A DNA stretch of 64,000 nucleotides from Streptomyces sp. NRRL F-2664 (GCF_000719345.1 NZ_JOFX01000005.1:62001-126000); one strand, 5' to 3'; shown: positions 36,169 to 46,979, counted from the stretch's first letter. Program-made: numbers and translations. The notes: a model not told the origin generated them from the sequence alone.

Positions 36169-37356
36169 GTGAACGCCAACGCCACCCGGACCGCCACGGC
36201 GCGCGCCCGCTACGACCACGCCGCGCTCGACGCCCTGAGCACACAGGGCGATCCCCTCGCCGACGAGACCGTCGCCGAGATGTTCCGCCGCAAGGAGGTC
36301 GGCGACCTCAACACCCTGATGCGGTTCTTCACCACGACCGGCGACAAGCTCCCGGAGCAGCTTCCGCAGTCCGCGCGCGCCTACTTCGAGGCGACCGCGA
36401 TGCCTCCCGGCTGGGTGGACTGGGACGTCATGGAGCAGGCCCGGCTGTTCTTCATGGACAACGCCGCCCACATCAACACCGGACTGTCCTTCGCGGCGAT
36501 GCCCGTGACCTACGCCGTCCCCCGGCTCTCGCGGCTGCTCGCCTCGACGCACTCCATGGCGTACCCGTCCCGCCGGATGGCCAACACCGGCCAGTTCGTC
36601 ACGTACCTCATGCAGACCAACTCCTTCGCGGAGGGCAGCAAGTTCATCCCGGCCGCGCAGAAGGTGCGGCTGCTGCACGCCGCTGTCCGCCACCACCTGC
36701 GGCACGGCGGCCACTGGGACGTCGAGAAGGACGGGGTGCCCATCTGCCAGGAGGACATGATCGGAGGCCAGATCTGCTTCTCGCTGCTGGTTCTCGACGC
36801 GATGCACCGGCTCGGCATCCACATGAGCGAAGAGGGCGCGGAAGCCTACTTCTACGCCTGGCGGGTCGTGGGCGCCATGCTCGGCTGCGACATGTCGGCG
36901 GTGCCGCAGACCCTCACCGAGGCCCGCGCCTACTGCGACCTCTACCTCCTGCGCAACCTCGGCCCGTCGCCCGAAGGGGTCCGCCTCAATGCCCAGCTGA
37001 TGCGGATGTACGAGGACGTGGTCCCCGGCACCCTCTTCGACCCGATGGTCCCCGCGACCGTCCGGTTCCTCGTCGGCGACACCATCGGCGACTGGCTGGA
37101 GATCCCCCGCACCGCCTGGGACGCGGCGGCCAGGGCGGTTCCGGTGTTCCTCGGTCTGCTGGAGACCATCGAGGACAGCAGCCCGTACGCGGAGTGGGCG
37201 CTCGACAAGGCGGGCTCGCTGCTCTCCGGCTTCGAGCTGGCCTCCCTGACCCGGGGCCGGGTGATGCACCACGCCATCCCGGCGGAACTGAAGGGAGACT
37301 ACGGGGTCAAGCAGCCGCGCACGGGACGGTGGGTGCCACCGGCGCCGGTGCACTGA
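36169..37356 (+). CDS. MpaB/latex-clearing-protein-like heme oxygenase (DUF2236)
   Basis: The 395-residue protein lacks a signal peptide. Residues R136, T140, H170 and R174 (SRRMANT and LLHAAVRHH) have the same relative spacing as the R164-T168-H198-R202 set I recall from rubber oxygenase Lcp of Streptomyces sp. K30, so H170 is the likely heme ligand. The Lcp lysine next to the threonine is asparagine here (N139), so chemistry may differ. MpaB of mycophenolic acid synthesis, which cleaves a farnesyl chain, is in the same superfamily. With a polyprenyl synthase in front, oxidative cleavage or oxidation of a polyprenyl chain inside the cell is a good guess. GTG start at 36169. Confidence 0.82.
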   Translation: MNANATRTATARARYDHAALDALSTQGDPLADETVAEMFRRKEVGDLNTLMRFFTTTGDKLPEQLPQSARAYFEATAMPPGWVDWDVMEQARLFFMDNAAHINTGLSFAAMPVTYAVPRLSRLLASTHSMAYPSRRMANTGQFVTYLMQTNSFAEGSKFIPAAQKVRLLHAAVRHHLRHGGHWDVEKDGVPICQEDMIGGQICFSLLVLDAMHRLGIHMSEEGAEAYFYAWRVVGAMLGCDMSAVPQTLTEARAYCDLYLLRNLGPSPEGVRLNAQLMRMYEDVVPGTLFDPMVPATVRFLVGDTIGDWLEIPRTAWDAAARAVPVFLGLLETIEDSSPYAEWALDKAGSLLSGFELASLTRGRVMHHAIPAELKGDYGVKQPRTGRWVPPAPVH

Positions 37357-37416
37357 CCGCTGCGGCTCCCCCGTGGCGGGGCCGCACCGCCGCTGGGCCG
37401 GAGGCACACTGGCGGT

Positions 37417-39006
37417 GTGAGGGCAGACCCGGGCGGTTCCGCCAGGCCGCCGCGAGCGCTGGGCGCCGCCTGCGGAATCGTCGCCGCGTTCGCCGGCCTC
37501 GCCGTGGCGGAGCCGGTCGCGGCGGTGGTCCGGCCCGAGGCCTCACCCGTGACGGCCGTCGGCGCCGTGGCCGTCGACCTGACGCCGCAGCCCGTCCGGG
37601 AGTGGGCGATCGCCGTGTTCGGCACCGCCGACAAGGCGGTGCTGACGGTCGGGATCCTCGCCGTCCTCGCTGCGGTCGCCGCCGGGGCCGGGCTGCTCGC
37701 CGTACGCCGCCCGCCCGCCGGGATCGCGGTCGCGGGGGGTTTCGGACTGCTGGGGGCCGCGGCCGCGCTCGGCCGGCCGCAGGGGTCGTGGCAGGACGCG
37801 CTGCCCTCGCTGGCCGGCGGACTGGCTGCGGCCGGAGCGCTGGCGCTGCTGGCCGCCGCGGCCCGGCGGCCCCGGCCGGCCCGGGCGCCGGCCGGCGGTG
37901 CCTGGGCGCTGAACCGGCGCGGCTTCGGCCGGCTGGTTCTCGGCGTGCTGGCGGTGTCGTCCGCGGCCGGGCTCGCCGGACGGCGCCTGGGCGCGCACGG
38001 CTCGGCCGGAGCGACCGCTTCCAGGGCCGGGCTGGTCCTGCCCCCGCCCGCGGTGCCCGCCCCGCCGGTGCCGGCCGGTGCGGATCTGCGGGTCCCGGGG
38101 CTCCCGTCCTTCCTCACCTCCGCGCGGGACTTCTACCGGGTGGACACCGCCCTGGTCGTGCCCCGTACGGACGCCGGCAGCTGGCGGCTGCGCATCCACG
38201 GTGAGGGGGTTGCGCGCCCCCTCTCCCTCGGCCTGGGCGAGCTGCTCGCCCGGCCGCTGGTCCAGCACGACATCACCCTGTGCTGCGTGTCGAACGAGGT
38301 CGGGGGCCCGTACGCGGGCAACGCCCGCTGGCTCGGCGTACCGCTGGCGGACCTGCTCCGCGAAGCCGGGGTGCGACCCCCGTCCCGGGGCGGACCGGCT
38401 GACCAGCTCGTGGCGCGCTCCATCGACGGCATGACGCTGGGCACGCCCGTCGAGACGGTGATGGACGGCCGGGCGGCGCTGCTGGCCGTGGGCATGAACG
38501 GCGAACCGCTGCCCTTCGCGCACGGCTTTCCCGTCCGGATGGTCGTACCGGGCCTGTACGGATACGTCTCCGCCTGCAAGTGGCTGACCGAGCTGCGGCT
38601 GACGACCTTCGCCGCGTACGACGCCTACTGGGTGCGCCGCGGCTGGGCGCGGCAGGCACCCGTCAAGACGCAGTCGAGGATCGACACCCCGCGGCCGTAC
38701 GCGGCCCTGCGGCCCGGCAGGGTGGCGGTTGCGGGTGTGGCGTGGGCGCAGCACCGGGGGATCCGGCGGGTCGAGGTGCGGGTGGACGGCGGCCCCTGGC
38801 AGCAGGCGCGGCTCGGGGCCGCGGACGGCGTGGACACGTGGCGGCAGTGGGTGTGGCCGTGGGAGGCGTCGGCCGGGCCGCACATGCTGGAGGTCCGTGC
38901 GACGGACGGGACGGGTGCCGTGCAGACGGAGGTCCGTTCGGGGACCGTGCCGGACGGTGCGACCGGCCTGCACCGGGTGCGGGTGCAGGTCCGGGCACTG
39001 GGCTGA
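37417..39006 (+). CDS. Membrane-anchored molybdopterin oxidoreductase (sulfite-oxidase family)
   Basis: The 529-residue protein has about five membrane helices in the first 195 residues. The extracytoplasmic molybdopterin domain follows (about 215-430): TLCCVSNEVGG, where C290 fits the molybdenum-ligating cysteine, NARWLGVPLADLL, and FPVRMVVPGLYGYVSACKWL. A C-terminal Mo-co dimerisation/Ig-like domain (about 440-529) ends it. There is no heme domain, so electrons must go to a membrane or external partner. GTG at 37417 is the supported start; a GGAGG lies somewhat far upstream (about 14 nt). Substrate unknown; sulfite or S/N-oxides are family possibilities. Confidence 0.88.
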   Translation: MRADPGGSARPPRALGAACGIVAAFAGLAVAEPVAAVVRPEASPVTAVGAVAVDLTPQPVREWAIAVFGTADKAVLTVGILAVLAAVAAGAGLLAVRRPPAGIAVAGGFGLLGAAAALGRPQGSWQDALPSLAGGLAAAGALALLAAAARRPRPARAPAGGAWALNRRGFGRLVLGVLAVSSAAGLAGRRLGAHGSAGATASRAGLVLPPPAVPAPPVPAGADLRVPGLPSFLTSARDFYRVDTALVVPRTDAGSWRLRIHGEGVARPLSLGLGELLARPLVQHDITLCCVSNEVGGPYAGNARWLGVPLADLLREAGVRPPSRGGPADQLVARSIDGMTLGTPVETVMDGRAALLAVGMNGEPLPFAHGFPVRMVVPGLYGYVSACKWLTELRLTTFAAYDAYWVRRGWARQAPVKTQSRIDTPRPYAALRPGRVAVAGVAWAQHRGIRRVEVRVDGGPWQQARLGAADGVDTWRQWVWPWEASAGPHMLEVRATDGTGAVQTEVRSGTVPDGATGLHRVRVQVRALG

Positions 39007-39151
39007 TCGCGACGGACGGGTGCCGGTGTCCGGGTCACCCGGCCGACGGCGCCCGCGTGCGGGGGCTCCCGCCGCATGGTTAGCCTGCCGGGACGGGGCC
39101 TGCCCGTGCGAGGCGGGGGACCTTCGCCTTCGACCCGCGGGGAGGCACGGC

Positions 39152-40330
39152 GTGCGACACTCCAGGACCTTCGCCCTCACCTGGCTGGGCGGCCTGATGC
39201 TGGCCGCCTCCCTGGCGGGCGGCGCCGCCGCCGGCGTCGCCGGGAGCACCGCCCGGCAGTGCCCGGCGGGCCAGGTCTCCCGCGGCGGCACCTGCCTGCC
39301 GGGCGACTCCGAGGAGTTCGTCGCCCGGCAGGTCGCGGACGCCCTGGGCACGTACAAGCTGACGGCGGCCATGGCCGGCGTGTGGGTCGACGGGGAGCGG
39401 GTGTCGACGGCGGCGGCCGGGGAGACGATGACGGGCTACCCCGCGACGGCGGACATGCGGTTCCGCATCGGCTCGGTCGCCATCCCCTACATGACGACCG
39501 AACTGCTCAAGCTGGTCGACGAGGGCAGGGTCACGCTCGACGACAAGCTCTCCCGTTGGCGTCCGGACCTCCCGCACGCGGGCGACATCACCCTGCGGAT
39601 GCTGGCGTCCGCGTCCTCCGGCTACGCGGACTACGTCACGGACAAGGGCTTCATCGCCGAGCTGTACAAGAACCCCTTCCGGCGCTGGACCGGGGAGGAG
39701 CTCGTGCGGATCGCGATGGCCCGGCCGATGGCCCGGCCGCCCGGTTCGGGCTTCGCCTACTCGCACGCCAACTGGGTGCTGCTGGGCGACATCATCTCCC
39801 GGGTGGAACAGCGGCCCCTGGGGGAGGTGATGCGCGAAAACGTCCTCGAACCGATGGGCCTCACCCGGACCGACATCTCGTCCGGTGCCGAGATCCCCGC
39901 CCCGGTGCTGCACGCCTTCGACAACGAGCGGGGCGTGTTCGAGGACTCCACCTACTGGGATCCGTCGTGGACGGTGGCCGAGGGCGCGGTGATGACCGGC
40001 ACGCTGGAGGACATGGCGAAGTCCTTCGCGGCGATCGGCGAGGGGAAGCTGCTGACGCCCGAGTCGCATGCGGCGCAGCTCGCGCCCGTCGTCAGGGTCA
40101 AGGGGAACGCCTGGTTCGCCCTGGGGCTGCCCGTGGAGAACACCTGGATCGTGCAGAACCCGTCCTTCGCGGGCTATGCGGGCACGGTCGCCTGCCTGCC
40201 GTCCAGGAAGCTCGCCATCGCGACGGTGGCGACCCAGGGCCGCGGCAGCACCGTGCAGAACGCCAGCTCGAACGTCCTCGCGGCCATCGCCGCGCACCTG
40301 GCCCCGGAACGCCCCCTCGACCTGGGCTGA
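39152..40330 (+). CDS. Secreted serine-hydrolase-fold protein with lost catalytic residues
   Basis: The 392-residue protein has a signal peptide (about 1-33) and a class C beta-lactamase-like fold. The active-site motifs are altered: the SxxK position reads S108-V-A-I111, with no lysine. The YxN position reads Y203-S-H205. The usual LLSHTSG reads MLASASSG, and the late HTG region reads GYAGTV. It therefore probably cannot acylate as a normal penicillin-recognising enzyme and may be a binding or scaffolding protein. The frame is intact and codon use normal, so it is not a decayed pseudogene. GTG at 39152 has GGGGAGG upstream. Confidence 0.8.
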   Translation: MRHSRTFALTWLGGLMLAASLAGGAAAGVAGSTARQCPAGQVSRGGTCLPGDSEEFVARQVADALGTYKLTAAMAGVWVDGERVSTAAAGETMTGYPATADMRFRIGSVAIPYMTTELLKLVDEGRVTLDDKLSRWRPDLPHAGDITLRMLASASSGYADYVTDKGFIAELYKNPFRRWTGEELVRIAMARPMARPPGSGFAYSHANWVLLGDIISRVEQRPLGEVMRENVLEPMGLTRTDISSGAEIPAPVLHAFDNERGVFEDSTYWDPSWTVAEGAVMTGTLEDMAKSFAAIGEGKLLTPESHAAQLAPVVRVKGNAWFALGLPVENTWIVQNPSFAGYAGTVACLPSRKLAIATVATQGRGSTVQNASSNVLAAIAAHLAPERPLDLG

Positions 40331-40591
40331 GGGGGGCGGCGGGGACCAGGGTCGGCGGCGGTGCGGGCGGGCCGGCCGGGCCCCGACACCGCTGCCGATG
40401 GAGCCGCCCACGCCGGTGCGGGAGGTCGGTCTCCGGGACTGCGGACGGCACAGGCGCCGGCCCGGTTCGGTGCTTCCCTGCTGTTCGGGGCGGCCTGGAC
40501 GGTGTGCGGGCCGGGCGGGGCGGCGGGCGGCCTGCTGCTGTCGCCGGCGGTGGTCGCCGTGTCCGGTGCCGTCCGGACGGACCGGCGGTCG

Positions 40592-40597
40592 TAGGGT
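40592..40597 (+). promoter_or_regulatory. -10 box TAGGGT of SDR gene
   Basis: TAGGGT ends 6 nt before the ATG at 40604 with no Shine-Dalgarno between, implying a leaderless transcript. Confidence 0.5.
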
Positions 40598-40603
40598 CGG
40601 CCC

Positions 40604-41512
40604 ATGACGCTCGAAGGCAAGGTGGCTCTGGTCGCTGGGGCGACACGGGGGGCGGGCCGCGGCATCGCGGTCCAGTTGGGGGCGCAGGGCGCGACCGTGT
40701 ACGTGTCGGGGCGCAGTACGCGCGGCCGGCGTTCGGAGTACGACCGGCCCGAGACGATCGAGGAGACCGCCGAACTGGTCACCGCGGCGGGCGGCCGGGG
40801 CGTCCCGGTGGTCGCCGACCACCTGGTGCCGGCGGAGGTGGCGGCGCTGGTCGGGCGGATCGACGCGGAGCAGGGCCGGCTCGACGTCCTGGTGAACGAC
40901 GTCTGGGGCGGGGAGCTGCTCTTCGAGTGGGACAGCACCGTCTGGGAGCACGATCTGGACAAGGGGCTGCGCCTGCTGCGGCTGGCGGTGGAGACGCACG
41001 CCGTCACGAGCCATTTCGCGGTGCCGCTGCTGCTGCGCGCGCCGGGCGGTCTGGTGGTGGAGATGACGGACGGCACGGCCGACTACAACGCGACCCGCTA
41101 CCGGGTCTCCTTCTTCTACGACATCGCCAAGTCCGCCGTGCTGCGGATGGCCTTCGCGCTCGGCCACGAGCTGGGTCCGCGCGGGGCGACGGCGGTGGCG
41201 CTGACGCCGGGCTGGCTGCGTTCGGAGATGATGCTCGACGCCTTCGGCGTGACGGAGGAGACCTGGCGGGACGCGCTGCCGCGGGTCCCGCACTTCGCGA
41301 TCTCCGAGACCCCGGCCTACGTGGGCCGGGCGGTCGCGGCCCTCGCCGCCGATCCGGAGGTCTCCCGCTGGAACGGGCAGTCCCTCTCCAGCGGCGGGCT
41401 GGCGCAGGTCTACGGATTCACGGACCTGGACGGGAGCCGTCCCGACGCCTGGCGCTACCTGGTGGAGGTCCAGGACCCGGGCCTCCCGGCGGACACCACC
41501 GGCTACCGGTAG
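40604..41512 (+). CDS. Short-chain dehydrogenase/reductase
   Basis: The 302-residue protein has the NAD(P)-binding Rossmann motif VALVAGATRGAGRGIA (a TGxxxGxG variant), DVLVNDVWGG in place of NNAG, and VEMTDGT. The active-site pair is YRVSFFYDIAKSA, where the lysine is kept and the tyrosine lies in the FFYDIAK segment (YxxxK). A longer C-terminal region than classical SDRs resembles the plant-type DHRS1-like group. The start ATG is leaderless by its -10 box. It is convergent with a TetR gene 31 bp away. Substrate unknown. Confidence 0.88.
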   Translation: MTLEGKVALVAGATRGAGRGIAVQLGAQGATVYVSGRSTRGRRSEYDRPETIEETAELVTAAGGRGVPVVADHLVPAEVAALVGRIDAEQGRLDVLVNDVWGGELLFEWDSTVWEHDLDKGLRLLRLAVETHAVTSHFAVPLLLRAPGGLVVEMTDGTADYNATRYRVSFFYDIAKSAVLRMAFALGHELGPRGATAVALTPGWLRSEMMLDAFGVTEETWRDALPRVPHFAISETPAYVGRAVAALAADPEVSRWNGQSLSSGGLAQVYGFTDLDGSRPDAWRYLVEVQDPGLPADTTGYR

Positions 41513-41543
41513 GGAGGCCGTGCCGGGCGGGGTCGGTCGGCGG

Positions 41544-42305
41544 TCACGGCGTGCCCCGCGGGGCGATGCGGCGGGCCAGTCCGTCGAGGACGCACCGGAG
41601 GCCGAAGGCCCAGATCGTCTCGGGGTGGTAGCCGCCGACCGCGCTGCCGACGCGGCCGGCGAGGGGGTAGCGGCCGGGGTCCAGGACGCGGTCCAGGAAC
41701 GGGGCGCTGACGGCCCACCAGTCCTCCTGGCTCTGCCGGCTGTTGTGGTCGGCGTCGTCGGCCGCGGCCAGGGCGTTGGCGTGGACGAAGCCCAGCAGGT
41801 GGGTCAGGGCGGCGTCCATCTCGGTGTCGCTGAGCCCGATGCCCTCGAAGGCCGCCAGCTCGTACTCGTACTTCCCGATCACCCCGGGCCCCAGCGGCGG
41901 GCGGGTGACGGCCAGGTCCGCGATCCAGGGGTGGCGGACCATCAGGTCCCGGTTGTCCTCGGCGACCCGGGCGACACGGACCCGCCAGGGCTCCTGCGGG
42001 TCGGCCGGGCGGCGTTCCATGCGGAGGTACGCGTCGTCGAGCATCAGGTCGAGCAGCTCGGCCTTGCCGGGGACGTACGTGTAGACGGTCATGGGCGTCA
42101 CCCCGAGCCGCTGCGCCAGCGCGCGCATGGTCAGCGCGGCCAGCCCCTCCTCGTCGGCGAGCGCGGTCGCGGCCCGGACCACGGCGTCCACGCTGAGGCC
42201 CTGCCGCGGGCCGCGCCGGCCCGGCCGAGGCGGCTGCCCCGGCTCGCGCCACAGCAGTGCCAGCGTACGGACGGGGTCTCCTGCCCCGCTCCGGTCCTTC
42301 CCCAT
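41544..42305 (-). CDS. TetR-family regulator, probable repressor of the UvrA-like gene
   Basis: The 253-residue protein has a proline/arginine-rich N-terminal extension (1-38). The TetR HTH follows (about 38-85: AVVRAATALADEEGLAALTMRALAQ is the lead-in, RLGVTPMTVYTYV the recognition helix) with a TetR_C1-like ligand domain. ATG at 42305 has GGAGGC upstream. It is divergent from the UvrA-like ATPase gene, and the space between holds three tandem heptads, a good operator candidate. This arrangement fits a drug-responsive repressor controlling a self-protection protein. Confidence 0.88.
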   Translation of the reverse strand: MGKDRSGAGDPVRTLALLWREPGQPPRPGRRGPRQGLSVDAVVRAATALADEEGLAALTMRALAQRLGVTPMTVYTYVPGKAELLDLMLDDAYLRMERRPADPQEPWRVRVARVAEDNRDLMVRHPWIADLAVTRPPLGPGVIGKYEYELAAFEGIGLSDTEMDAALTHLLGFVHANALAAADDADHNSRQSQEDWWAVSAPFLDRVLDPGRYPLAGRVGSAVGGYHPETIWAFGLRCVLDGLARRIAPRGTP

Positions 42306-42335
42306 GCCGCGGCCTCCGAGCCTGCGTGATTTCGC

Positions 42336-42365
42336 TACATCGTACAGAGTACAGCGTATAGAGTA
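42336..42365. promoter_or_regulatory. Tandem-heptad operator and divergent promoter (TetR/UvrA-like)
   Basis: TACAGAG-TACAGCG-TATAGAG-TA covers 42343-42365: three 7-bp units in a row. The last contains TAGAGT (42359-42364), a -10 box for the UvrA-like gene. ATCGTA (42339-42344) read on the minus strand gives TACGAT, a -10 for tetR. One bound repressor could therefore block both promoters. Confidence 0.55.
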
Positions 42366-42409
42366 ACTGGCGCAGAGAGCAGGCCGAAGCCCCGCACCCG
42401 AGGAGTTCC

Positions 42410-44677
<2,268 letters not shown>

Positions 44678-44693
44678 CGCTGCCGCCCGACAC

Positions 44694-45770
44694 CTACTGG
44701 GGCAGGCGCAGTTCGCGGTCCTCGCCGAGCGGGGCGAAGAACCGTTCCACATCCGCTTCCGTGACGTCGGCCAGGGTCGGCGGGGACCAGCGCGGGGTGC
44801 GGTCCTTGTCGACGACCTGGGCCCGGATGCCCTCCACGAGGTCGGGCGCGGTCAGGGCGTTGCAGGAGACGCGGAACTCCTGGGCCAGCGCCTGCTCCAG
44901 GGTGTCCAGGGCCCCGGCCCGGCGGACGGCGGCGAGGGTGGCCTTGAGCGCGGTCGGGGACTTGGCGAGGATCGTCTCGGCGGCCTCCTTCGCCGCCGGA
45001 TCGCCGTGGCCGAGCAGCCGCTCGACGATCTCCTCGACCGTGCCGGCCGCGTAGCAGTGGTCGATCCAGGGCCGCGCACCGTCGAGGACCCCGGGGGCGG
45101 GCGTGGCGGCGTACCGCGGCAGTACCTCGCCGGCGGGGGCGGCGGCGAGCGCGGCGGTCAGCTCCGGGAGGAGGCCGGCGGGCACGAAGTGGTCGGCGAG
45201 CCCGCAGAGCAGGGCGTCCGCGGCGCCGACGGCGCTGCCGGTGAGGGCGAGGTGGGTGCCGAGCAGGCCGGGGGCGCGGGCGAGGAGCCAGGTCCCGCCC
45301 ACGTCCGGGACGAAGCCGATGCCCGTCTCCGGCATGGCGACGCGGGAGCCCTCGGTGACGACGCGGACGCTGCCGTGGGCGGAGACGCCGACACCGCCGC
45401 CCATGACGATGCCGTCCATGAGCGCGACGTACGGCTTGGGGTAGCGGGCGATGCGGGCGTTGAGCCGGTACTCGTCGCGCCAGAAGCCGGCCGAGGCGGT
45501 GCCGCCGGCCCTGGCGTCGTCGTGGATGGCCCGGATGTCACCTCCCGCGCACAGCCCGCGCCCACCGGCCCCGCGGATCAGGACCTGGCCCACGGCCGGG
45601 TCGTCCGCCCAGGCGTCGAGGGCTCCGGCGACCCGCAGCACCATCGGGTGGGTGAGGGCGTTGAGGGCCCGTGGGCGGTTGAGGGTGACCACGCCGGTCC
45701 GCCCCTCGACGTGGAGCAGGACGGTGTCGTCGTACGGGGCGCCGGTCTCGGTCTCGCGTTCGGTCTTCAC
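44694..45770 (-). CDS. 3-hydroxyisobutyryl-CoA hydrolase / enoyl-CoA hydratase family
   Basis: The 358-residue crotonase-fold protein has VVTLNRPRALNALT, GLCAGGDIRAIH, MDGIVMGGGVGVSAHG and AMPETGIGFVPDVGGTW, the last with the glutamate and aspartate typical of 3-hydroxyisobutyryl-CoA hydrolase. The C-terminal extension (about 240-355) is also that of HIBYL-CoA hydrolase in valine breakdown. GTG at 45770 lies 7 nt after the minus-strand -10 box CATACT and has no Shine-Dalgarno. Its start codon is only 36 bp from that of the divergent DHFR-like gene. Confidence 0.9.
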   Translation of the reverse strand: MKTERETETGAPYDDTVLLHVEGRTGVVTLNRPRALNALTHPMVLRVAGALDAWADDPAVGQVLIRGAGGRGLCAGGDIRAIHDDARAGGTASAGFWRDEYRLNARIARYPKPYVALMDGIVMGGGVGVSAHGSVRVVTEGSRVAMPETGIGFVPDVGGTWLLARAPGLLGTHLALTGSAVGAADALLCGLADHFVPAGLLPELTAALAAAPAGEVLPRYAATPAPGVLDGARPWIDHCYAAGTVEEIVERLLGHGDPAAKEAAETILAKSPTALKATLAAVRRAGALDTLEQALAQEFRVSCNALTAPDLVEGIRAQVVDKDRTPRWSPPTLADVTEADVERFFAPLGEDRELRLPQ

Positions 45771-45777
45771 GGTGATC

Positions 45778-45798
45778 AGTATGTCGGCGGCGTAGGGT
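45778..45798. promoter_or_regulatory. Back-to-back -10 boxes of two leaderless divergent genes
   Basis: CATACT on the minus strand (45778-45783) serves the CoA hydrolase, and TAGGGT on the plus strand (45793-45798) serves the DHFR-like gene. The -10 boxes are 9 bp apart, so the two polymerases cannot bind at once. No good -35 is seen for either. Confidence 0.5.
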
Positions 45799-45806
45799 GG
45801 GGCGGT

Positions 45807-46370
45807 ATGCGGAAGATCATCCTCATGAGCACGGTGTCCCTGGACGGCTACATCGAGGGCCCCGAGCGGCAGATCGACTGGCACGTCGTCGACGACGAAC
45901 TGCACCAGTACCTCAATGACGAGCTGCGCCGGATGGGCGGTTTCCTGTCCGGCCGCGTGACGCACGAGCTGATGGCCGACTACTGGCCCACGGCCGACGC
46001 GGACCCGGCGAGCAGCGGCCCCGAGGTCGAGTTCGCCGAGATCTGGCGCTCCATGCCGAAGTTCGTCTACTCGCGGACCCTGGAACACGCCGACTGGAAC
46101 ACCACCGTCGTGCGGGACGTCGTGCCGGAGGAGGTCGCCGCGCTCAAGGCGGAGCCCGGGGGCGACCTCGCGCTGGGCGGCGCGGACCTGGCCGCCTCGT
46201 TCCTGCGCCACGACCTGGTGGACGGCTACCGGATCCTGGTGCACCCGGTGCGCATCGGCCGCGGCAAGCCCCTCTTCCCCCCGGCCGACAGCGGCGTGGT
46301 GCCGCTGCGCCTGGAGAGCAGCCGCACCTTCGGCAACGGGGTCGTCGAGCTGCGCTACGGGCGGGCGTAG
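45807..46370 (+). CDS. Dihydrofolate reductase-fold protein (RibD C-terminal type)
   Basis: The 187-residue protein has the RibD_C/DHFR-like fold: an N-terminal strand RKIILMSTVSLDGYIEG, GGFLSGRVTHELM, KFVYSRTLEHADWN, and DLALGGADLAASFL, the dinucleotide-binding loop. Such stand-alone Streptomyces proteins are annotated as dihydrofolate reductase family, but the true substrate is usually unknown. ATG at 45807 is 8 nt after TAGGGT, so it is leaderless. It is convergent with the SAP-like gene 18 bp away. Confidence 0.88.
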   Translation: MRKIILMSTVSLDGYIEGPERQIDWHVVDDELHQYLNDELRRMGGFLSGRVTHELMADYWPTADADPASSGPEVEFAEIWRSMPKFVYSRTLEHADWNTTVVRDVVPEEVAALKAEPGGDLALGGADLAASFLRHDLVDGYRILVHPVRIGRGKPLFPPADSGVVPLRLESSRTFGNGVVELRYGRA

Positions 46371-46388
46371 GTCCCCTCTTCCTCTCGC

Positions 46389-46967
46389 TCAGTCGCGGGG
46401 ACGGGCACGGTGCGCCCGCCAGGCGGCCAGGGCTTCGGTACGGGCCACGCCGGGGTGGCGGACGTGCCAGTCGCGCAGGAAGCGGTTGAACTCGAACTGA
46501 GGCCCGACGTCCTGGGGTTCGGCCGCGCGGACCCGGGTCGCGTGCCAGTGCTCGACGGCCTCGGCGAGGGTGTGCCCCGCGTGCCCGGCGACGTACTCCC
46601 GCATGAAGGCGTCGAAGTGGAAGCCGGGGCCGATCTCCCGCACGAAGTACTCCCGCAGCACCTGGCTGCACCGCTGGCCCGGCGGGATCACCGTCGTCCC
46701 GTCGACGGGGGCGGCGAGCTGCCGCCCCGCGCGCCGGGGCGCGGCGGGCACCGCGGCCCCGGCGGCGGATGCCTGCTCGGGCTCGGGCAGGCCGTCGAGA
46801 GCGGCGGCGAGCCGGGCGGTGACGGCCGCCTTCCCGCCGCGGACGGGCACCCCCATCCGCCGGGCGAGCGCGCCCAGTTCGGCGAGGGTCCAGTACCAGC
46901 GCAGCAGCTCCGCACCGGTCAGCGCCGTCGACAGGAGGGGACGCACCTCCTCCGCATTCGTACTCAC
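46389..46967 (-). CDS. SAP-like domain protein with DUF6434-type C-terminus
   Basis: The 192-residue protein has an N-terminal SAP-like helix-extended-helix (about 10-62, LAELGALARRMGVPVRGGKAA), a linker, and a C-terminal helical domain (about 85-190, GFHFDAFMREYVAGHAGHTLAEAVEHW). SAP domains bind nucleic acids; the C-terminal part resembles DUF6434 by memory. Function is unknown. GTG at 46967 lies 6 nt after TATGAT on the minus strand, so it is leaderless. Confidence 0.72.
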   Translation of the reverse strand: MSTNAEEVRPLLSTALTGAELLRWYWTLAELGALARRMGVPVRGGKAAVTARLAAALDGLPEPEQASAAGAAVPAAPRRAGRQLAAPVDGTTVIPPGQRCSQVLREYFVREIGPGFHFDAFMREYVAGHAGHTLAEAVEHWHATRVRAAEPQDVGPQFEFNRFLRDWHVRHPGVARTEALAAWRAHRARPRD

Positions 46968-46973
46968 GTTCGC

Positions 46974-46979
46974 ATCATA
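46974..46979 (-). promoter_or_regulatory. -10 box TATGAT of the SAP-like gene
   Basis: TATGAT on the minus strand ends 6 nt before the GTG at 46967, the spacing of a leaderless promoter. Confidence 0.5.

Noticed and set aside
40361..40594. 77-codon open frame between the serine hydrolase and SDR genes
   Set aside because: No ribosome site, an Arg/Gly/Ala-rich start and no known family. One hydrophobic stretch is not enough to call a gene, and it covers the SDR promoter region.
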